From: CALITV01 sp964415795
GTDB taxonomy: Bacteria; UBP6; UBA1177; JAKLFG01
Assembly (NCBI GenBank): GCA_964415795.1
Contig: CAYQBN010000006.1
Span: forward strand, 1-64,000
DNA length: 64,000 nt
Direction of reading: 5' to 3'
Of this stretch, positions 34,846-44,600 are shown in pieces (positions within the stretch are counted from its first letter, which is position 1; each line of letters opens with the position of its first letter). Below the pieces are notes generated by a model. That model did not search any database, had not been told where the DNA came from, and worked only from the letters and a program-made list of their open reading frames with translations. Made by a program: the position numbers and the translations under genes.

Positions 34846-36822
34846 TTATTTTCCCGATTGCTTCTGCAACAGATCCGTAACAAGAGAACGAAGGTGTTCT
34901 TCTGTCCGAGGAGCGTTCACCTTTCGCTTGTTGATGAAGAGGATCGGGACGCTTCGCACCCCGTTCTTGGCCGCCTCGGCACGATCCTCGGCAAGATGTT
35001 CGGTGGTCGCGGCCGTTGACATCTCGGTTTGTATCTTTGTCCAATCGAGACCCACTTCCTTCGCGTATCGTTCGAAAAAAGCGCTACTGTCACTTGCGGG
35101 CCCCCACTCAGATTGCGTTTCGAAAAGCTTTTTCCGGATGGCACGATATTTTTCGTCGCCTGAAAGACGCTTCACGGCGATCGCAAAACGCGCCGCTTTC
35201 TCTGCCTGCGTGTGTTGGAAGAGGGGAAAGTGTTTGTAGACGATTCTCACTTGATCGCGGTACTCTTTTCCTAGTGAGTCGACCGCGGCGGCGGCAGCGG
35301 CACAGGAAACGCATTGGAAGTCACTGAATTCCACGATGAGAAGCGGGGCTTCTTTCTTTCCTAGCGATGGTTCGTGCCCCGACAGTCTTATGTTGTGAAG
35401 CATATCGGTCGTCTCCTCGGAAAGACGGTCGGTGCCGAGAGAAGGACGCCCGTTCTTTGTCAGCTCGAGATATAAGGCGTCTCCCTTCAGTCCCTTTTCA
35501 AGGTAAGGTCGCGCGCGCTCCATTTCCTCGCGAATAACCGCTTGGAAACTTTCTTTGGGAAAGGCGCCGCTGGCATATCGTCCATTGATGAAAATGCCGG
35601 GGGTGCCGCGGATGCCGAGTGTGTCGGCAAGGGCGAGATCGTGATGGATGATCTCCATGGTGCGAGGATCATCCATGTCTTTTCGAAGCCTTGCGCCGTC
35701 GAGATGGAACGCTTGGATCAGCGTGTCAAGATACTGGTCGAAATTGGAGTCTTCTTTCTTCCAGTTCGGCTGATCGGCGAAGAGACGCCCGAGAAATTCC
35801 CAAAATTTTTCTTGTCGTCCCGCCGCGATCGTTGCTCGAGAGGCTGGGACCGCATAGCGATGGAGTTTGAGCGGGAGGTGCACAAAAGAGATGCGCAATT
35901 TTCCTTCGAACTCCGTCTTGAGTTCCTCCAGAATCGCATAAAATCGTGCGCTGAAAGGGCATTCGAGGTCGGCGAACAGGATAAGGGTGATAGGGGCATC
36001 GGGGGGACCCCAGAGCGGAGCATGCGGAGGCCGCTCTACGGCATAGATGTCCTTGGGTATGACCGGCATCGGCCGTTTTGGGGGGGTATATCTGGATCTC
36101 CCGTTTTTGACTATCTCCGCATAGATGTCTTTTGCCCCCTTTTTCTGCAGTTCCTTTCCATGGTTGATTTCTTCGGTGATCGTGCGTTCGATCTGAGAAA
36201 GATTTGCTCCTGATAGACGGCGGCCGTTAATGAAGAGGGTGGGGGTTCCTCGTACCCCGAAGATGTTGCCCTCGACAATATCCTCTTGTAGGAGCCGATC
36301 GCTATCCGGTCCTTTGAAGTCTCTTTCGAATCGTTCCTTGTCAAGACCGATCTTTTCCGCCCACAGGAAGATGTTCTCTTCGTTTATCGCCTGATTGTTC
36401 TCGAAAAGCAGACGATGCATCTCGAGAAACTTTCCCTGCCGATCGGCCGCTATGGCGGCTTTTGCGGCGCGGCGCGCTTGATGGTGCGGCGCAAGGGGAA
36501 AATGTTTATATACATAGGCGATGTCATCCCCGCGTTGCTTTAGGATCCGTTCCATCATCTCGAATACTCGTTTCGAGAAGGGGCATTCGAAGTCAGAGAA
36601 GTTGATGATGGTGACCGGCGCGTTGCGGTTGCCGATGACAGGGGAAGATCCGATGGTTACTCGATATATTTCTTCGCCTGTTTCTTCGTTGTCGGTGTCT
36701 TCCGGGAGAGGGTTCTCTTGCTTTTTGCAAGAACCTGTCCACAGGAAAAGCAACAAAGAAAGCAAAGCGGATATTTGGCGAAAAAAAGCAGGGAAGCGTG
36801 CCGCCGGAAAAGGTTCTCCCAT
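34846..36822 (-). CDS. Secreted protein with three DsbA/thioredoxin-like domains
   Basis: The 658-residue product starts at ATG 36822 and has a signal peptide ending near SC32 (a poor lipobox). Three repeats of about 200 residues each begin with a FxDxxC strand and end with a cis-Pro loop (RGTPTLFINGRR, RGTPGIFINGRY, RSVPILFINKRK). The active-site motifs differ: CPFS at 80-83, CPFS at 288-291 and CVSC at 504-507. Only the third can make an internal disulfide. DsbA-type proteins transfer disulfides in the periplasm, and CxxS variants can trap or isomerise substrates. The gene starts 7 bp after the EF-G paralogue and shares its transcript. Confidence 0.9.
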   Translation of the reverse strand: MGEPFPAARFPAFFRQISALLSLLLFLWTGSCKKQENPLPEDTDNEETGEEIYRVTIGSSPVIGNRNAPVTIINFSDFECPFSKRVFEMMERILKQRGDDIAYVYKHFPLAPHHQARRAAKAAIAADRQGKFLEMHRLLFENNQAINEENIFLWAEKIGLDKERFERDFKGPDSDRLLQEDIVEGNIFGVRGTPTLFINGRRLSGANLSQIERTITEEINHGKELQKKGAKDIYAEIVKNGRSRYTPPKRPMPVIPKDIYAVERPPHAPLWGPPDAPITLILFADLECPFSARFYAILEELKTEFEGKLRISFVHLPLKLHRYAVPASRATIAAGRQEKFWEFLGRLFADQPNWKKEDSNFDQYLDTLIQAFHLDGARLRKDMDDPRTMEIIHHDLALADTLGIRGTPGIFINGRYASGAFPKESFQAVIREEMERARPYLEKGLKGDALYLELTKNGRPSLGTDRLSEETTDMLHNIRLSGHEPSLGKKEAPLLIVEFSDFQCVSCAAAAAAVDSLGKEYRDQVRIVYKHFPLFQHTQAEKAARFAIAVKRLSGDEKYRAIRKKLFETQSEWGPASDSSAFFERYAKEVGLDWTKIQTEMSTAATTEHLAEDRAEAAKNGVRSVPILFINKRKVNAPRTEEHLRSLVTDLLQKQSGK

Positions 36823-36829
36823 GGCGGTT

Positions 36830-38896
36830 CTATCCTTGGGCAGAGCGCGATTTTTGATATTCGTCCATAATGCGTTGTTGAATGTCAGGCGGTACCGGGT
36901 CGTAGTGGCTGAACTTGATAGTATACATGCCGCGGCCATTGGTCATGGAACGAAGTTGGGTGCTGTAGCCATGCAGTTCCTTGAGTGGTACGAGTGCCTT
37001 GACCACTTGATTGCGGCCGCGAGAATCCATGCCCTGCGGTTTGCCGCGCCGTCCCGATATGTCACCGATGACTGCACCGGCATATTCATCCGGGACTTCG
37101 ACCTCAACCTGGTAGATCGGTTCAAGCAACACGGGCTTCGCCTTCATCACGGCGTCTTTGAAGGCCATGGAGGCGGCGATCTTGAATGCTATTTCGCTCG
37201 AGTCCACCTCGTGTTCTTTCCCAAAGAAAAGGGTGACCTTGCAATTTATGAACTTGTACCCGGCAAAGACGCCCTCCTCCATTACCTCGCGAATTCCTTT
37301 CTCCACAGCAGGAATAAAACGATTGGAGATTACGCCACCGACGATCGCATCTACGAACTCGAAACCATTCGGATTGGGCTCTATACGAATGTGTACCTCG
37401 GCGAACTGGCCGGCGCCGCCCGTTTGTTTCTTGTGACGGTAGCTCGTTTCACTGGTGCCGCGAATCGTCTCGCGATAGGGTATCTTCGGTTCGACGATCT
37501 TGACGCCGAGTTTGTATTGGTTGCGTAGTTTTCGCGCAAGAACCTCGAGATGCAGTTCGCCGAGGCCGTCGACGAAAAGCTGTTTGAGCTCAGCGTCGGG
37601 GACGATGCGGAAAGAAGCGTCCTCTACCTGTATCTTCCGGAGAGAGGTCGAGATCTTGTCCGTATCCTCCTTCGATTCGCCGACGAAGGCACCGCGGACG
37701 ATGGCTTCCGGCCATTCGATAAGGCGGAAGGCGATAGGGGAGGTATTCTTGTCTTTGACCAGTTGGTCTCCTGTCTTCGTGTTCTTGAGTTTCACTGTTG
37801 CCGCGATCTGGCCAGTGACCGCTCGCTCGGTCTGGATCCGCTCCTTGCCTCGTACGATGAAGATTTGACCGAATTTTTCGGTAGAGGACGATGTGGTATT
37901 GTAGAGCTCGGACGCCTCGTTCACCGTCCCAGAGAGGACTTTGAAGATGAACACTTCACCGAACTGCGGGATGACATTGACTTTGAACACGATGACACGC
38001 GACGGTTCGTCGGGGTTCAGCGAGACCGTGCCGTCCGGGTAGGTTATTTCGTTCTTGTCAACGGGCGTGGGGAAGAAGTCGGCAATCGCCTCAAGCAGAA
38101 GATCGGTACCGATACCCTTCTGTGGAGCACCGAAAAAGAGAGGAAACACGGTCCCCTTGGCAAAAGCCTTAACGAGACCGGAGATCATTTCTTCGTGGGA
38201 AAGAGCTCCTTCCGCAAAGTATTTTTCCATGAGCGCCTCGTCCGACTCGGCGATCGCTTCCATGAGCTTGGTCTTGAAGGCGGCCGTCTTCTCGGTGATA
38301 TCTCCGGAAAGAGCTTCTTCACCGGAGCGTTTGCCGTCAGCATAGCGAAGAGTTTTTCCCTTCACGATGTCTATGATGCCGTCAACAGCCGGCCCGATTG
38401 TGGTGGGATAGCTCATCGGCGCGACCCTGATGCCCAGCGTCGTTTCGATATCTTCGATTAGCGATGCGGGTTCGAGATTCTCCTTGTCCACTTCGTTGAT
38501 GAAGAAGGCGACCGATCGTCCGTAACGCCGGGCGAGGTGAAACGCCTTCTCGGTCCCGACATCGAGACCGGCCGATCCTTTGACGGTGAGCACCGCTGCC
38601 TCGCAGAAGGGCATACTTGCCGCAAGTTCGCCCGCAAAATCAAAATAGCCGGGGACATCAACAAGCGAGATAAGATTCTTGCGGTATTCCATAGAGCAGA
38701 CAGCCGCCGAAATAGATATGCCGCGGTTCACCTCTTCTTCGGTGAAGTCGGAGACGGTATTGCCGTTCTCGACGGTTCCCTGTCGGCTTATGACGCCGGC
38801 ATGGAAGAGGAGCGATTCGACGAGAGTAGTCTTGCCGGAAGTACCGTGACCGGCGACGCACACATTCTTGATCTTGTCACTAGTGTAGGATGCCAT
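36830..38896 (-). CDS. EF-G paralogue (EF-G2-like translational GTPase)
   Basis: The 688-residue protein has the five-domain EF-G layout. G1 is AGHGTSGKTT, G2 RGISI, G3 DVPGYFDF and G4 NEVD (134-137). The Tyr in place of the G3 His is typical of the EF-G2 group, but the G4 Lys to Glu change (NKxD to NExD) is not. Domain IV keeps a normal length and contains SYRHKKQTGGAGQFAEV. EF-G2 proteins often lack full translocase activity and may act in ribosome recycling or stress. GGAGG precedes ATG 38896. It lies between mltG and the triple thioredoxin-like gene. Confidence 0.9.
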   Translation of the reverse strand: MASYTSDKIKNVCVAGHGTSGKTTLVESLLFHAGVISRQGTVENGNTVSDFTEEEVNRGISISAAVCSMEYRKNLISLVDVPGYFDFAGELAASMPFCEAAVLTVKGSAGLDVGTEKAFHLARRYGRSVAFFINEVDKENLEPASLIEDIETTLGIRVAPMSYPTTIGPAVDGIIDIVKGKTLRYADGKRSGEEALSGDITEKTAAFKTKLMEAIAESDEALMEKYFAEGALSHEEMISGLVKAFAKGTVFPLFFGAPQKGIGTDLLLEAIADFFPTPVDKNEITYPDGTVSLNPDEPSRVIVFKVNVIPQFGEVFIFKVLSGTVNEASELYNTTSSSTEKFGQIFIVRGKERIQTERAVTGQIAATVKLKNTKTGDQLVKDKNTSPIAFRLIEWPEAIVRGAFVGESKEDTDKISTSLRKIQVEDASFRIVPDAELKQLFVDGLGELHLEVLARKLRNQYKLGVKIVEPKIPYRETIRGTSETSYRHKKQTGGAGQFAEVHIRIEPNPNGFEFVDAIVGGVISNRFIPAVEKGIREVMEEGVFAGYKFINCKVTLFFGKEHEVDSSEIAFKIAASMAFKDAVMKAKPVLLEPIYQVEVEVPDEYAGAVIGDISGRRGKPQGMDSRGRNQVVKALVPLKELHGYSTQLRSMTNGRGMYTIKFSHYDPVPPDIQQRIMDEYQKSRSAQG

Positions 38897-38935
38897 GGTT
38901 CCTCCAAGGTGTGGTATCGAAAATAAAGCATACAG

Positions 38936-38964
38936 GGATTAACGGCGATATGCCGTTTCGTCAA
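38936..38964 (-). promoter_or_regulatory. Possible promoter of the EF-G paralogue with embedded inverted repeat
   Basis: On the minus strand TTGACG (38964-38959) and a weak TAATCC (38941-38936) are 17 bp apart. The spacer contains the inverted repeat AACGGC/GCCGTT (38941-38957), operator-like in position. No T tract follows, so it is not a terminator on this strand. Confidence 0.35.
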
Positions 38965-39013
38965 GTTTTTTCTTGCACTTCCCCAAGGTCGTTTTGTCGT
39001 TCTTCGGTGCCGT

Positions 39014-40051
39014 TCAGCGTTTTTTCCACACGAACGGGGTGCGCTGTCCTTTAACCTGATAATGTTCTACGGCAGCGCTATGCTCTTCGTAGGTCTTGGA
39101 AAAATAGTGGGTGCCGTCTCCGGTTGCGACGAAGAATATCTCCTCTGTTGTTGCCGGCGCAACCACGCTGCGGATGGCGTTCTCGCCGGGGAAGCAGATG
39201 GGACCGGGAGGAAGTCCCGGACGCAGGTAGGTGTTGTAGGGATGGTCGCGTTCAAGGTCGGCTCGGGTGAGATTTCCGGTGAATCCGGGAAGTAGACCGT
39301 AGATGACGGTCGGATCGGCCTGTAGCTTCATCCCCTTTTTGATGCGATTCAGATATACCCCCGCGATGCGCGGCTGTTCTTCCGTCACTCCGCTTTCCTT
39401 TTCGACGATAGATGCGAGAGTGAGCACTTGCAAAGGTTTCATGCCGGATTGCCGGATCGCTTCCTGATGGCGTTTGAGCACCTCCTGCATCTTGCGGTCC
39501 ATCGCCGTGATGATCTCTTCGACCGTGACGCCACGCGGAAATTTGTAAGTGGAGGGGAACAAGAGACCTTCGCAAGTGGTCGCTTCGGGAATGCCGAGTT
39601 GTCGGAGAACACGCGGCGCATCGCAATATGTCACGAAGTCGGCTCCTTCCCTGACCCACTCGATCCCCGCGAGAAGGTTTGCCATGTCGTATTTGTTGTA
39701 GCCTTCCGGAATAGTGATGCTATACAGCTTTACTTTGCCCGATACGATGATTTGGGCCACCATTTCTGGGGTCAAGTCACCGACGAATTCGTATTCTCCG
39801 GTCTTGAGCCCCTTGTCCCATCCCCGTTCTTTAACGAGGTAATAAAAAAAACGGGCGTTGGTGACGATCCCTTTTTGAGCGAGCTCTTGCGCGACTTGTT
39901 TCCAGGTCATGCCTTTTTCGATGAGCACCGTGACTGGTTGTTCGAGAGAAAGGGGCGTTGTTTGAAAATCTCGATATTGGAGATACTTAACAACAAGAAA
40001 AACGGCGATGATGCTCATGAGCAGAGCGTTGATGACAATGATTTTTCGCAT
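39014..40051 (-). CDS. mltG: Endolytic murein transglycosylase MltG (YceG)
   Basis: The 345-residue protein starts at ATG 40051, spaced normally from GGGAG; an in-frame GTG lies 9 bp upstream but abuts it. An N-terminal membrane anchor is followed by a LysM-like region (IEKGMTWKQVAQELAQKGIV) and the YceG domain. Conserved segments include EGLLFPSTYKF, LASIVEKESG with the catalytic Glu, RIKKGMKLQADPTVIYG and TYLRPGLPPGPI. MltG cuts nascent glycan strands and limits their length. The usual length is 340. Confidence 0.96.
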   Translation of the reverse strand: MRKIIVINALLMSIIAVFLVVKYLQYRDFQTTPLSLEQPVTVLIEKGMTWKQVAQELAQKGIVTNARFFYYLVKERGWDKGLKTGEYEFVGDLTPEMVAQIIVSGKVKLYSITIPEGYNKYDMANLLAGIEWVREGADFVTYCDAPRVLRQLGIPEATTCEGLLFPSTYKFPRGVTVEEIITAMDRKMQEVLKRHQEAIRQSGMKPLQVLTLASIVEKESGVTEEQPRIAGVYLNRIKKGMKLQADPTVIYGLLPGFTGNLTRADLERDHPYNTYLRPGLPPGPICFPGENAIRSVVAPATTEEIFFVATGDGTHYFSKTYEEHSAAVEHYQVKGQRTPFVWKKR

Positions 40052-40085
40052 GCCGATCACTCCCTATCTTAGGTCTGGTGCATAA

Positions 40086-40114
40086 ATCATAGTAGGGTTT
40101 TTTCGCAAATTCAA
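40086..40114 (-). promoter_or_regulatory. Promoter of mltG
   Basis: TTGAAT (40114-40109) and TATGAT (40091-40086) are spaced 17 bp on the minus strand, about 35 bp upstream of the mltG start. Confidence 0.6.
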
Positions 40115-40203
40115 AAAAACGAGAGATATTTGTTGCGTTTCTCTCAATACGCAGGTAACATGCCTCGTTTTTTACTATCTTTGCGATCAAGGAGACAAAA
40201 GTG

Positions 40204-40686
40204 ATGACGGTAGTGAAAGGTGATACGGTAAAAGTGCATTATGTGGGGCGTTTTGAGGATGGAGAAGTGTTCGACTCTTCGCGTGAGCGTAACGAGCCCT
40301 TCATCTTCAAAACCGGCGACGACATGGTGATCCCCGGTTTCGAGGCGGCGCTTATTGGCATGAAGGTCGGCGAGAAGAAGACGGTAGTAGTGGCCCCCGC
40401 TGACGGTTATGGCGAACACCAGAAAGAATTCGTTCTGACCGTGCGCCGCGATCAGTTCCCGAAGGATGCCCAAGTGGCTCTGGGGGCGCATTTCGATTTG
40501 AGCGACGGATCGGGGCGATCGATCCCTGCGGTCATCACTGCCATATCGGGAGATACGGTAACGCTCGATGCGAACCACCCGCTTGCCGGAAAGACCATAG
40601 TCTTCGAGATAGAACTGCTTGAGATCGGATGCCCTTTGCCTAGGCACCAGCACTGCTCGAGCGGCGATTGCGGTTGTTGCGGTTAA
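40204..40686 (+). CDS. SlyD-like FKBP-type peptidyl-prolyl isomerase
   Basis: The 160-residue protein starts at ATG 40204, eight bases after GGAGA. FKBP core segments (VKVHYVGRFEDGEVFDSS, MVIPGFEAALIGMKVGEKK) flank an inserted chaperone (IF) domain (about 70-120) as in SlyD. The C-terminus is Cys/His-rich (CPLPRHQHCSSGDCGCCG), like the metal-binding tail of SlyD, used for nickel delivery. Its stop codon overlaps the stop of the convergent methyltransferase gene. Confidence 0.92.
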   Translation: MTVVKGDTVKVHYVGRFEDGEVFDSSRERNEPFIFKTGDDMVIPGFEAALIGMKVGEKKTVVVAPADGYGEHQKEFVLTVRRDQFPKDAQVALGAHFDLSDGSGRSIPAVITAISGDTVTLDANHPLAGKTIVFEIELLEIGCPLPRHQHCSSGDCGCCG

Positions 40687-41534
40687 CGCAAGAAACGCAC
40701 CGCGGATCCCGCAGTCAATGGGGGTGTCGACTCTCCCGGAAGAACCAGTTGTGCCTTCTCTGCAGAAGAAAAGGCTCTAACACGATCGGTGGTTTCCCTG
40801 ATGGCGGTCTCCACGCTCAGTGCGGGGTCATGCCATGAAAGAAGGAGAAACAGCGGGTGTTCTGAAAGGATCGCCGTTGCCGCATCAAGGAGCGTAGGGA
40901 GATCGTTGCCGAGTTTCCACCGCTTCCCTTGAGGTCCCAAACCAAACGCGGGTGGATCGAGGATGATGCCGTCATAACGGCGTCCGCGGCGCGCCTCGCG
41001 TCGGAGAAAAGTGAGCGTATCGTCAACGATCCAGCGGACCGGAGCTTGGTCTTTACCATTCAAAAGAACATTTCTTCGTGCCCATGCCACCGCGCCTTTG
41101 GCGCCATCGAGGTGGCAAACCTCGACCCGGTAGGGAGTAGAGGTCGTTATCGCAGCAAGCGTCGAGCCACCGGTATAGGCGAACCCATTGAGTATGGTAA
41201 GATCGCGGCGGGCATACAGGATAGCATTTCGTATCCACTGCCAGTTTGTTCTTTGTTCTGGGAAAACACCCACTTGCCCCCCCGCAGAGAGCCGGAGTTC
41301 GAAAATGATTCCTCCTATGCTTGTCTGCCATGGTTCACTGAACGGTAAAAGCCGCTCCCAACCGCTGTTGCGGTGGTAACGGGCGTGGGCCTGTTCCCAA
41401 TAGCGGGGAAAACGCCGTGGCCCGGCGGCCTGTGGCGCGGGGCGATCGAGAAGTATCCCGCCGAAGATCTCAAGTTTTCGGCCATCGCCGTAGTCGAGAA
41501 GAGAATATCTTGGTGTGGTGTCAGGAAAACCCAT
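40683..41534 (-). CDS. Class I SAM-dependent methyltransferase (RlmI/RlmK-like)
   Basis: The 283-residue protein starts at ATG 41534 after GGAGG. It has a Rossmann methyltransferase domain with NGFAYTGGSTLAA, a motif around VCHLDGAKGAVAWARRN and the catalytic-region motif DPPAFG. The pattern resembles the C-terminal half of rRNA cytosine methyltransferases such as RlmI. The PUA domain of RlmI is missing. An RNA substrate is likely but unproven. It converges on the SlyD-like gene with a 4-bp overlap. Confidence 0.82.
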   Translation of the reverse strand: MGFPDTTPRYSLLDYGDGRKLEIFGGILLDRPAPQAAGPRRFPRYWEQAHARYHRNSGWERLLPFSEPWQTSIGGIIFELRLSAGGQVGVFPEQRTNWQWIRNAILYARRDLTILNGFAYTGGSTLAAITTSTPYRVEVCHLDGAKGAVAWARRNVLLNGKDQAPVRWIVDDTLTFLRREARRGRRYDGIILDPPAFGLGPQGKRWKLGNDLPTLLDAATAILSEHPLFLLLSWHDPALSVETAIRETTDRVRAFSSAEKAQLVLPGESTPPLTAGSAVRFLR

Positions 41535-41622
41535 TGTGTCGCCTCCGGTGGACAACATTTTTTACGGTAAAGCGGTTTCTTTCGTGCGTCAAGCATAGTC
41601 TTCGGAAAAAAACGAATAAAAT

Positions 41623-41651
41623 TTTGCAAATAGAGATGCTCTTGATATAAT
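41623..41651 (+). promoter_or_regulatory. Promoter of the modular lipoprotein gene
   Basis: TTTGCA (41623-41628) and a perfect TATAAT (41646-41651) are spaced 17 bp. AGGAGGAGA precedes ATG 41684. Confidence 0.72.
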
Positions 41652-41683
41652 TCCTTCATCCCAAGTAATACAGGAGGAGAGCT

Positions 41684-44600
41684 ATGAAACTAGTGTCGCT
41701 GGTAGCAAGCGTGTGCGCAATGCTTCTTTTCGTCGTTTCGTGCGACGGAGACAAGACGACGAAGAATGACAAAGATGTCGTGACAGGGGATGATGACCTC
41801 ATCATTACCGACGAACTGGGGACCGACGAAGGGGAGCCCGAGGGAGAAGAAGAGATCAAGGACGATGGCTCGATCGTCAAGGATGACGGCCCTATCGTCA
41901 AGGATGATAGCCCAGTGGTCACCGACGACGCCACGATTGAACCAGACGATGCGACCGTTGAACCCGATGATGCCACGGTCGAGTCCGACGATGCGACCGT
42001 TGAGCCCGACGATGCCACAGTCGAGTCCGACGATGCGACCGTTGAGCCCGACGATGCCACGGTCGAGTCCGACGATGCGACCGTTGAGCCCGACGAAACG
42101 GTCACTGATAACGCGGTCCCGGACGAGGACACGACGCCGGCCTACACGATTGGTTGGTGCAACCTCCAGTGGCCCGTGGACCTGACAATAACCGAGGGTG
42201 AGACGCTGGGAGACTTCTATGGCCGCGTCTATATCGCAGGTCTTACCGATCAAACCACCGGCATCGATACGATGTCCTCCTTGCGGGCGCAGTTCGGATG
42301 GGGAGCAGCGGGATCTTCAGCGGAGATGTGGGGAGATTGGGTAGACGCGACCGGGAACCCCGACAATGCGAATGCTCCCGAGATCGGGAACAATGACGAA
42401 TACATTGCTACCATTACCACAACGCTTTCGGCCGGGCTTTATGACTATACCTTCCGTTTCTCGGTGGATGCCGGCGCGACATGGACCTACTGCAATGCAA
42501 ATCGCTCTCCGCTCTATAACGGGACTAACGCCGAGAACCCGTATGATCCTGCAAAGAACGGCCACCTGACCGTTGAGGCATCGGGGACTCCGTGTAATCC
42601 TAACCCCTGTACTGAACCGTATAAAACAGTGTGTACCGTTACCGAAACGGAACCGTTTTATGTCTGCTCCTGCGATTCTGATGCCCACGATGATGGAACG
42701 GGAAATTGCATTCCTAATGTCCGTTTTGTCCCTTGTGAGAACACCAAACCGCTTTATAGCCAATGGGTAGACACAGGTCCTTACACCGGTGCAGGGACGC
42801 TTCTTCAGACATGGGATGGTGACAGTTGGGAGCCAGCGGCAGACACCTGCCCGTGGGAGTGCAACGAGGGCTACCACTGGAACGACGGCGAGGGAGCCTG
42901 TCTCGAGACGCTGGTCATCGGCTGGTGCAATACTCAGTGGCCGACCGATGCGTCGTGGTACCGCGGAGAAGTGGTGACGGTCTACGGTCGCGTCTATGTG
43001 GACGGCCTGACCGACCTGACCACGGAGGTCGATACAGCGCCGCAGCTCATCGTGCAGATCGGTTCGGGTGAGGCGGGGACGAGCGCGACCGATTGGCTGT
43101 ACTGGGGTCCAATGGAGCCGAATCCTGACAACGAGCTCGCGCCCGGCATCGGTGACAATGACGAATACCTGTATAATGGCCCGGTGAGCGAAGCGCTCGG
43201 CGACTGGGACTTCGTCGTCCGCGTGTCGGGCGACAGCGGAGCGACATGGACCTACTGCAACGCGAATCGCGAGGCGACGGAAGGATACAACGGGACCGAT
43301 AGCGCCCATCCATACGACCCGCTGAAGAACGGCCACTTCACCGTGACTAGCCCGTGCGACGAGGGAGTCTGTAACGAACCGAACAAGTCAGTCTGCGCCG
43401 ACAGTGACGAGGCACCGTTCTACACCTGCTCTTGCGACGATGATGCCCACGACGACGGATCGGGGAACTGCATCCCCAATATCCAAACCGTTTCATGCAC
43501 TAATCCTCTGCCGACTGATGCGATGTGGGTAGAGACCGGTGTCTATGATGGAGTGGGGCATCTGACCCAGACATGGGACGGCGACAGTTGGGAGCCAGCG
43601 GCAGACACCTGCCCGTGGGAATGTCCTGTTGATACACACTATGCTGCTTCGAGCAATTCTTGCGTTCCCAACACAATAGGACGTCTATGCACCAACCCGC
43701 TTCCCCAGAATGCTCACTGGGTGGCGATTGGTCCTTATGGTGGTACCGGTGCTCTTACCCAGACATGGGTCGGCCCCGACGAAGATGACTGGACCCCGCC
43801 GACCGATTCGTGCCCGTGGGAGTGCAACGATGGTTACCACTGGAACGACGGCGAGGGAGCCTGTCTCGAGACGCTGGTCGTCGGCTGGTGCAATACTCAG
43901 TGGCCACTGAATATCGTAGGAAAACGGAACACTACAGTGACGGTGTACGGGCAATTATGGATAGAAGGCGTGACCGAATTCAGCGTCATTGACAATGGTA
44001 CCCACACCATTACCCCCTATCTTCCTCAGGTAAAGGCACAACTCGGGGCGGGACCGCGCGACAGCGATCCAACGACATGGGGAGACCGCTGGATGGATGC
44101 GATCCCTAATATTGATATGGGGAACAACGATGAATACATGGCGGAGCCCATTCTCGATATGCCGGGTGGGCTCTACGACTATGCCTATCGGTTCTCCGGT
44201 GACAGCGGCAACACCTGGACCTACTGCGACTCGAGCGGCAGTAATGATGGATACCAGATCGCTGATGCAGGCAAACTTACGGTGTATGAATGTGACAGCA
44301 GTGCCGATTGCGTGTACGAGGAAGGAAAGGAAATCTGCGTTACCGACAGCAACGATCCGCTGTACCAGATGTGTGTGGAATGCCTGTCAGACGACGATTG
44401 TGTCGCCAGCGGTAAGGTATGCGATGAGCCGAATTATACCTGCAAACTGCCGGGCAAACTGGTCATCAACGAGGTCGACTATGACCAGCCGGGCACGGAC
44501 TTTAATGAGTTTCTGGAGATCCTTAATGTCGGTGAGATGCCGTTCGATCTGACGACCGCGACACTGGAGTTGGTTAATGGGAGTGGTGGTGCCGTATATG

